From Pelomyxa schiedti (taxonomy: Eukaryota > Evosea > Pelobiontida > Pelomyxidae): a stretch of DNA of 64,000 bases. A model generated the notes under the pieces. It did no database searches. It was not told where the DNA came from and saw only the letters and a program-made list of their open reading frames with translations. The stretch covers positions 9,485-73,484 of the forward strand of contig JAHLWZ010000076.1 of NCBI GenBank assembly GCA_020536535.1, read 5' to 3'. Numbering within the stretch: position 1 is the stretch's first letter; every line of letters begins with the position of its first letter. Shown piece by piece: positions 58,201 through 64,000 of this stretch. A program made the position numbers and the translations under genes.

Positions 58201-59541
58201 CATATAGAGAAATTTGAAAGGTTGGACAAACTTCATCAATTGTGTGTCTAAGTTTATGGTAGGCATCAGCAGGAGGAAGTTTCAACTCTAGAATAATTCG
58301 ATCGAGCTTATTAATTACAACAACAATAGGAAGCCGCTCCAAGAGGGCATGTTTGATCACACGCTCAGTCTGGACCATAACCTTCATAGACCAGTGAGTA
58401 AGTGACCAGAACATTAGTATGATGGAAGTGCTGCAGGTATTGTGGTGTTGGGAGTAGAATCATACACCCTCTACAGCATCAACAAGGACCACAACACCAT
58501 CACAAAGCCGGAATGAGGCTGTTACTTCATCACTGAAGTTAACATGCCCAGGTGTATCAAACAGATTCACCAAATAATTTTTGCCTATCTGCGAAAATAG
58601 GAAGTCATTATTAAAGATAAAGGGATAGGTGTTATACCGAGTTCGGTAACACAAGAGACATAGGTGTAGTTTTAATGCTGACACCTATTTCCTGTTCGTC
58701 ATCTCGAGTATCAGTGTAGCGCAACTTTGTTTAAGTCAGCAACCATTGGACAGCGTAAAAATTAGCACTGCATACATTTTTGGATAGTGACCAATTTTTT
58801 TCGTGTGTTTGTTGAACAAACATGTCCATAAATGAAGTTTTGCCTTTTGTGGAGGAAAAAATAAATGAATTAGGAAAAAAAGATAGCACTAACCGTGATG
58901 TAGCTGTCCTGCTATAGTAACATTTCGAACAAGTTGTGGTGTTGTCATTAGGGAGCAGAGATATTCTTGCAAGTTGTCAAGAGAAAATTCATAAGGGAAA
59001 AAACCTACCTGTACTAAAAGTTGTGGGGGGTAATGTGCGCTCTACAGTTTGAAATTTTTTCTCTTTGACTGGGGCGACAATGGGTGTGGATAAAGGTTGG
59101 GCATCTTCCTCTTCCACAAGCACTTCTGCTTGTGGATATACTTCTTCTGCTGTAGGAAAGTATTTTTTGTCTTGGTGTAGCACTACGGAGCGTTGTTCGT
59201 TGAATTCAACAACGGCACTTCCATTGTCAACTGCAAAGAGAATTGGTGTGCAAAGTAAGCACATAGAGCAAGAAAATTACAATACAGTCAATTCACAGAT
59301 AACCGCATTTATACAATAAGTAATAATAATAAAAGTCACCATCCATTCCACGATCAGGCGCTACTGGGCTTGGAGGTTCTCGTTCTCTTTCTTCTGGCGC
59401 GTTATCAAACCCCTCCTCTTCGTCGTCATCATCCAGGTCAGGACCAACGTAATTTCCAAACTCGTCATACATCATTGACAACATCCCACCGGTGCCAACT
59501 TCGCCTGGTACGGCCTCATCATCGGCTCTATCGAGCGACAT
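55259..59541 (-). CDS. EFTUD2: U5 snRNP GTPase Snu114/EFTUD2 (116 kDa subunit)
   Basis: EF-2-like GTPase that regulates spliceosome activation and disassembly with Brr2 and Prp8. ATG 59541 starts [20 protein letters not shown]; an in-frame ATG at 59562 is an alternative. The acidic N-terminus contains [20 protein letters not shown], the family hallmark, then [14 protein letters not shown]. The P-loop [20 protein letters not shown] is split by an intron at about 58840-58895. G3 is [14 protein letters not shown] (about 58555) and G4 is [20 protein letters not shown] (about 58310). Domains II-V follow: [99 protein letters not shown] and [15 protein letters not shown], with the C-terminal [20 protein letters not shown] ending at 55259. 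More than a dozen short introns interrupt it. The order and motifs match the human protein throughout. Confidence 0.96.
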
Positions 59542-59982
59542 TGTTTGCTGCAAGTGACACACACTACGGATCTAGATCTAGATGTTGCTGTTGTTTGTCG
59601 GCTACTACGATCGACCGGCGATGTTGCGACTGGCCACCACGAACCAAGATGCGGGCCTTGGTATTATTTTATTTTTAGTAGTAAGATTTCAACTGCGAAT
59701 CTGCAGAGAAATTTCCACGCTCCATTCCAGCTGGGAGCTCCACGCCCCAAGGTGACCACACCGATACTTCCACCGACAGTGTGAGAGCAGGGCAGAGGAA
59801 GTCGTTCACATCCCCATCAGTAGTTCGCAGAAGGAAGTGATATCAATTCCCGGCGAAGCATTTTTTGCGTTGTTGCTCTGTGGAAAAAACGAGCACTCCA
59901 TAAAAAAAAAATACAAACCCCACAGAGCTAGTCACCGGGTAAGGTCTTTGGAGCTTAGTGACGACAAGAGGGACAAGGGAAG
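59542..59982. promoter_or_regulatory. Head-to-head upstream region of Snu114 and SAM-protein genes
   Basis: 441 bp between divergent start codons with no supported exon. No core promoter element was identified. Confidence 0.45.
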
Positions 59983-62900
59983 GTGATGAGCATTCACGGT
60001 ACGTTGCCTGTTGCCTCGTGGACGGCGCAGCAGGTGGTGGCCTGGGTGTCTTCGCTGGGTCCTCCTTTCAATGTCCACGCTCACAAATTTACCGTATGTA
60101 GCTGCGCCTGCTACTTTATGTTTTTTGGCCCTGGGTTGCTGGCTAACGCAATCCCTTATTGCAGAGCGTAAGTGGTCAACAGCTGGAGGATCTTAAACAT
60201 GGAACGTTAATGGCAAAACCCTTCTCTTTGACCTTCCCTCAAGCGAGGCAGCTTCTGGATAAGAGAGAAGACGTGAAGAAAAGGATTGCAAATCGTGTGT
60301 AGTGTCATTACTTATCACCACTTTAATGGTCTTTTTTCCCCAGCGAATATTGGTGCAATACCAGAGGTTTGCTTACTTTTTTTTTTTTTTTTTTTGCTTT
60401 CTCAGAAGAGAAAGAATTAACTTATAACAGACTGTGAGTCCATCCTCCAAAGACAGGCAACCCGAGGTATTTCAGTCATGTACCTATCATCTTTTGGAGT
60501 AACATTTCCAAGACTACAATGTGCCCTGAGAAACCTCCCACTCAAATAGAAGTTACCAAAACCCCAACCACACAAGCCTCCCCTCCGTCTCTGTCACAGT
60601 CGTCTCCTATTCAACCTTATGCATCAACGATTTCCACACTCCCACCGCGGTCTGTGTCTGTCGCCCAACTGACATCCCAACCTAGTACCACCTCTTCCAA
60701 CAAGACAAAGCAACTGGCTCCTGAAACTAACTTGGCTCAGGAGCCTACAACATCCACCAAACTTGAAACGGCTGTCACACCTGCGAAATCTGAAACACCT
60801 ATAACACCCACAACACAAGCAAAATCTGTAACCCCCGCGGCACCTGCAAAGTCTGAAACCCCCACTACACCCACAAAACCTGAAACACCCGCGACACCTG
60901 CAAAAACTGAAACACCTGCAGCACCTGTTAAATCTGATATTCCTGCAAAGCCTGAAACGCTCACTATTCCTGCAAAATTGGAGCCAAAAGCTGAAACACC
61001 CACTGCACCTGCAAAATCTGAAACACCCACCGCACCTCTAAAATCTGAAACTCCTTCAAAACCTGAAGTGCCCTTGACACCCACAAAGCCTGAAATGCCC
61101 TTGACACCTGCGAAATCTGAGCCAACATCCGTAACGCCTGCAACACATGCAAAATCTGAAATACATGTGGTCCCCACAACACCTACAAAATCTGAAACGC
61201 CCACAAAATCTGGAACGTCTACCTCTCCCACAAAACCCACAACACCTGAAAAATATGAAACACCCACAAAACCCGTAAAACCAGAAACAACCACAACACC
61301 TGCAAAACCTAAAACACCAGAAACACCAACCAAACCTGAATTACATGTAACACCCACAAAACCTGTAGCACTCTCAGGACCCATTGCACCTGCAGCCTCC
61401 GCAACTCTTGAAATCACGGGAAATGCTTCAGCTTTACAGCCCCCACCCGTTGCCAACCTGGCGACTTCACAACGTACCCAACATACCCTATGCGAAACTA
61501 GTACTCACACTTATCCTGTAGATACAGCTGATCAAGTCCCCCCAAAGGAATTGACCCAGCAGACAAAACATCTGTCACAAGAAAGCAAAGAGACAACCGC
61601 CGAGCAAGTCACCCCATCACACACCGCCATTGGGACACCCCCAGAGTCACTTGGTTGTTGCCCTGTCCAAAAGTCTTCCCCCCTAGAACATAAACTTGAT
61701 GAAGCGACGCCGCCGGTGCAAAAAATGACGGCAGTTTTGATGGAGCCAAAAATGACTCCATCCTCAGAGCAGGCAACTCCACCTGTGGACAAGGTGACTC
61801 CCTCTGTGGAGCATCAGGTGACACCACATGTAAAGCAGGTGACTCTCCCTTCCCTGGAGAATACGAATCCACTTGTAGAGCAGAAAGTAGCTCGACAACG
61901 GGATGAACCTTTGCAAAAACCAGTGGCTTCACTAGTAAAGGAACCCGTAGTTTCTCCAGCAGACCAGAAAATACCCCACATTGGGCCTGTAACTCCGAAG
62001 GAGCAAGAAATCCCACTCAACGAGCACACAATGAAATTAAACGAGAAAACATTGGACCCCAAATTCACACAACCCTCCAAGCCCCTTCCTGTGGAGCACA
62101 CTATTCCAGTCGTTGAAAGCACCATGATTCACCCTGTAATATCAGCATCAAAGATTCCAGAATCACTCCCAGAGCATAATAAACCTCAATTTGCTGTTCA
62201 CAGCGCACCTGCCGAGACCCCTCAAACTCAGTCTACTTTAGTTACTGTGCACACCCCGTCCAAGCCAAAGGATTGCGTAGAAACTTCAAGTCTCTCTGCA
62301 ACAAAAGCCAAGGCAGGGATCGAGCGAGAAGTAGCTAGAGAATTAACTTTACCTGACCAACACCCACCCACTGCGTGCGTCGTACCCAGTACATGCACTA
62401 AGACAATGATTAATTCCGTTCACGAGAAAACAACAGAAAAATCATCAACCACAGACACAGCCCCACCACTCGCATCAGTGGCACCTTCACATTCGGAATG
62501 TGTAACGAATAACAGTGCTGAACAATGCAGTGATATCAACGATCCTGTATTCCTTCTGGTCAACTCCCTATTTCAAGGAACAGCTTATGACCATACAAAA
62601 CAACCGGCTGAGCCTCTTCTTACCCCTCCTAAACCAAACACAACAGAGCCCCCTTCACTTAACATTGTACCGCCGCAAGAAACTGGAAACAAGACTTCGC
62701 CGATGCCAGCTATGATATCTGAGGATCATTCTTGCACAACGCCTACCCATACCCAGTCAACAGTTACGCCTCCAGCCAGTGTATATGAGCCCACACCTGA
62801 GAGTGATCCAACGTATATGTCGTGCTTTGCTTGTCCAGATAGTGACAGCGACAGCGAAGCCGATGAAGATTGGAGGTTTGATGCCGACAGTGATGCTGAA

Positions 62901-64000
62901 AGCCACAGTGGGAGTGGCTCTGACTCCGATAACGACGTGAAGGCCGAGAAGCAGCTTCCTGCTCAAGAGGATGAGCAAAGTCTCGAAGTGAAACCCCAAA
63001 ATGTAGTTGCTCCTCAGTTGGATCAACCCATTGAAATCCCTCTGCCTCTTACTGGTTCCAACGGCGAACATACTCCTTCCCAATACCAGTCTCCCAGTCC
63101 TCCTCTGGATGGGCAATTGCCCCAAACAGATCTGGTCCATGAGCAAGAAAACCAAGGTAATATTAGTGCTTTAATTTTCCCCTGCAAAAAATATTTCCCT
63201 TGCAGACAATGATATACCACCCCCGAGCTGTCCGCCGGATACGCCCAGTACTTACGCGGAAGCCAGTCTAGTAACGCCTTTACCAAGTACGTCCCCCAGG
63301 GAAGAGCTCCCTGCAACAAAGGCAGAAACTACCTTGGTCACCACTGAGATTAGCCACGATACTCATACAGTTTCCGCTGAGTCTAACTCTGCCTCAATCA
63401 CCCCCAAAGTGCTTCCTCCACCGCTTCCCACAGCACCAAAACCAATGCATAGCCGCCATGCACCTGGGAAACCCCTTCCTGCTGCACCAATAGGTTCAAT
63501 TATTCTCTTTTTGTCTCATAACCAACTCTATTTTGCAGTTAGGCCCCCAACCAGCACAACGGAAAGTATAACCACGAACCCTTCAACATCGCCTGACACA
63601 ACAAGCGTCATTCTCACAAAACCTACTGCAACTGATGTCGCGCCAATACCCGCACCTGAGGCTGCAGCACTACCTGTACATACCACATCTACAGCACCCA
63701 TAGTACTCACCACCTCCACACATGTTCATATTTCCACAAACAAAAGTGATGCCCCAAGAAGAAAGCCTAAGAAGGATGTGTGTACATCCGTTATGAATAC
63801 TTCTCCAACCTTACATAGGAATTTGTAATCTCTGGACCGACAACATTCAAACACGCCGGCCATTTGGGCGCCGCAATGGAGTCATGGGGGACGGGTGCCT
63901 CTCTTGTATGCATACTCCTTACGGTCCAACCATTTTAAGTTTCTGTAGCGTGATCAACCAATGCCAGTAGCTCAAACACCTAAATCTGCTGATACACTAT
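59983..64000 (+). CDS. SAM-domain protein with long Pro/Thr/Lys/Glu repeat region (3' end beyond window)
   Basis: ATG 59983 (or 59986) starts MMSIHGTLPVASWTAQQVVA with WVSSLGPPFNVHAHKFT; after an intron ending near 60164 it continues SVSGQQLEDLKHGTLMAKPF and LTFPQARQLLDKREDVKKRI. Together this is a SAM-domain pattern (W-x-QVVxWV, then G-xx-L-xx-L), used for protein-protein binding. After small exons a very long exon (about 60450-63152) encodes about 890 residues of low complexity: nine-residue repeats of the type K-x-E-T-P-x-x-P-x (60760-61400), a second region of V-T-P/V-E-Q-type repeats (61600-62000), and an acidic segment DSDSDSEADEDWRFDADSDA (62840-62900). Further Pro/Thr-rich exons follow (63207-63492, 63540 onward), then a possible exon with GHLGAAMESWGTGASL near 63860-63910. 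One reading stops at 63828, but splicing past it is likely. No family beyond SAM was recognised. Confidence 0.6.
60760..61400. repeat. Degenerate 27-bp (nine-residue) tandem repeat
   Basis: About 20 units within the SAM-protein gene encoding variants of KSETPTTPT, KPETPATPA and KTETPAAPV, with shorter six-residue (e.g. KYETPT) and longer variants mixed in. Codon usage differs between units, so the array is old or under selection at the protein level. Confidence 0.8.

Overview
This is nuclear DNA of a compact eukaryotic genome. Genes carry many short GT-AG introns (often 45-60 nt), TAA, TAG and TGA all act as stops, and intergenic gaps are commonly 60-450 bp. No rRNA, tRNA, CRISPR array, transposon or bacterial-type operon was recognised by eye. 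The gene set (paxillin-like LD/LIM protein, Ras, BAR-RasGAP, HIRA, NAA25, TRAPPC9, an AIG1/ADTRP-type hydrolase, an A4GALT-like glycosyltransferase, plus MKT1-like and EDR2-C-terminal-domain proteins that animals generally lack) points to a unicellular relative of animals and fungi or an amoebozoan (Amorphea). This placement is inference from gene content; no species is claimed.

Layout. 1-14 kb: an MKT1-like protein cut by the left edge (+), a BAR-RasGAP with a long low-complexity tail (+), a TRAPPC9/Trs120 gene (+) and, tail to tail with it, a TMEM104-like transporter (-). 14-23 kb: a long-chain acyl-CoA synthetase (-), an A4GALT-like glycosyltransferase (-), a Ras GTPase (+), a second membrane-anchored glycosyltransferase candidate (-) and an AIG1/ADTRP-type hydrolase (+). 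23-32 kb: a Gln-rich coiled-coil protein (-), an ankyrin protein with an Arg/Gly-rich tail (-) and NAA25 (+). 32-45 kb: SKP1 (+), an exostosin-like glycosyltransferase (+), a Ser/Gln-rich orphan (-), a multi-pass membrane protein (+), a Gln-rich coiled-coil protein (+), an acidic/ankyrin/PARP-like protein (+) and a divergent Rab-like GTPase (-). 45-64 kb: a paxillin-like protein (+), HIRA (-), an EDR2-C-terminal-domain protein (-), a small orphan (-), the U5 snRNP GTPase Snu114/EFTUD2 (-) and a SAM-domain protein with a Pro/Thr repeat region that runs off the right edge (+).

How the genes relate. There is no operon. Many are housekeeping genes: mRNA regulation, splicing, N-terminal acetylation, histone deposition, ubiquitin ligase, TRAPPII traffic and lipid activation. 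A signalling and adhesion theme recurs (Ras, a Ras-inactivating protein with a membrane-curvature module, a Rab-like GTPase head to head with paxillin, and a SAM protein), as do secretory-pathway glycosyltransferases. Genes are often arranged head to head over 100-460 bp or tail to tail over 60-100 bp.

Exon joins were made by eye from splice consensus, reading frame and family similarity. Outer gene limits are firmer than internal exon boundaries. Best candidates for novelty are the BAR-RasGAP, the acidic/ankyrin/PARP-like fusion, the paxillin with about nine LD motifs, the divergent CLLL-tailed GTPase and several orphan proteins.
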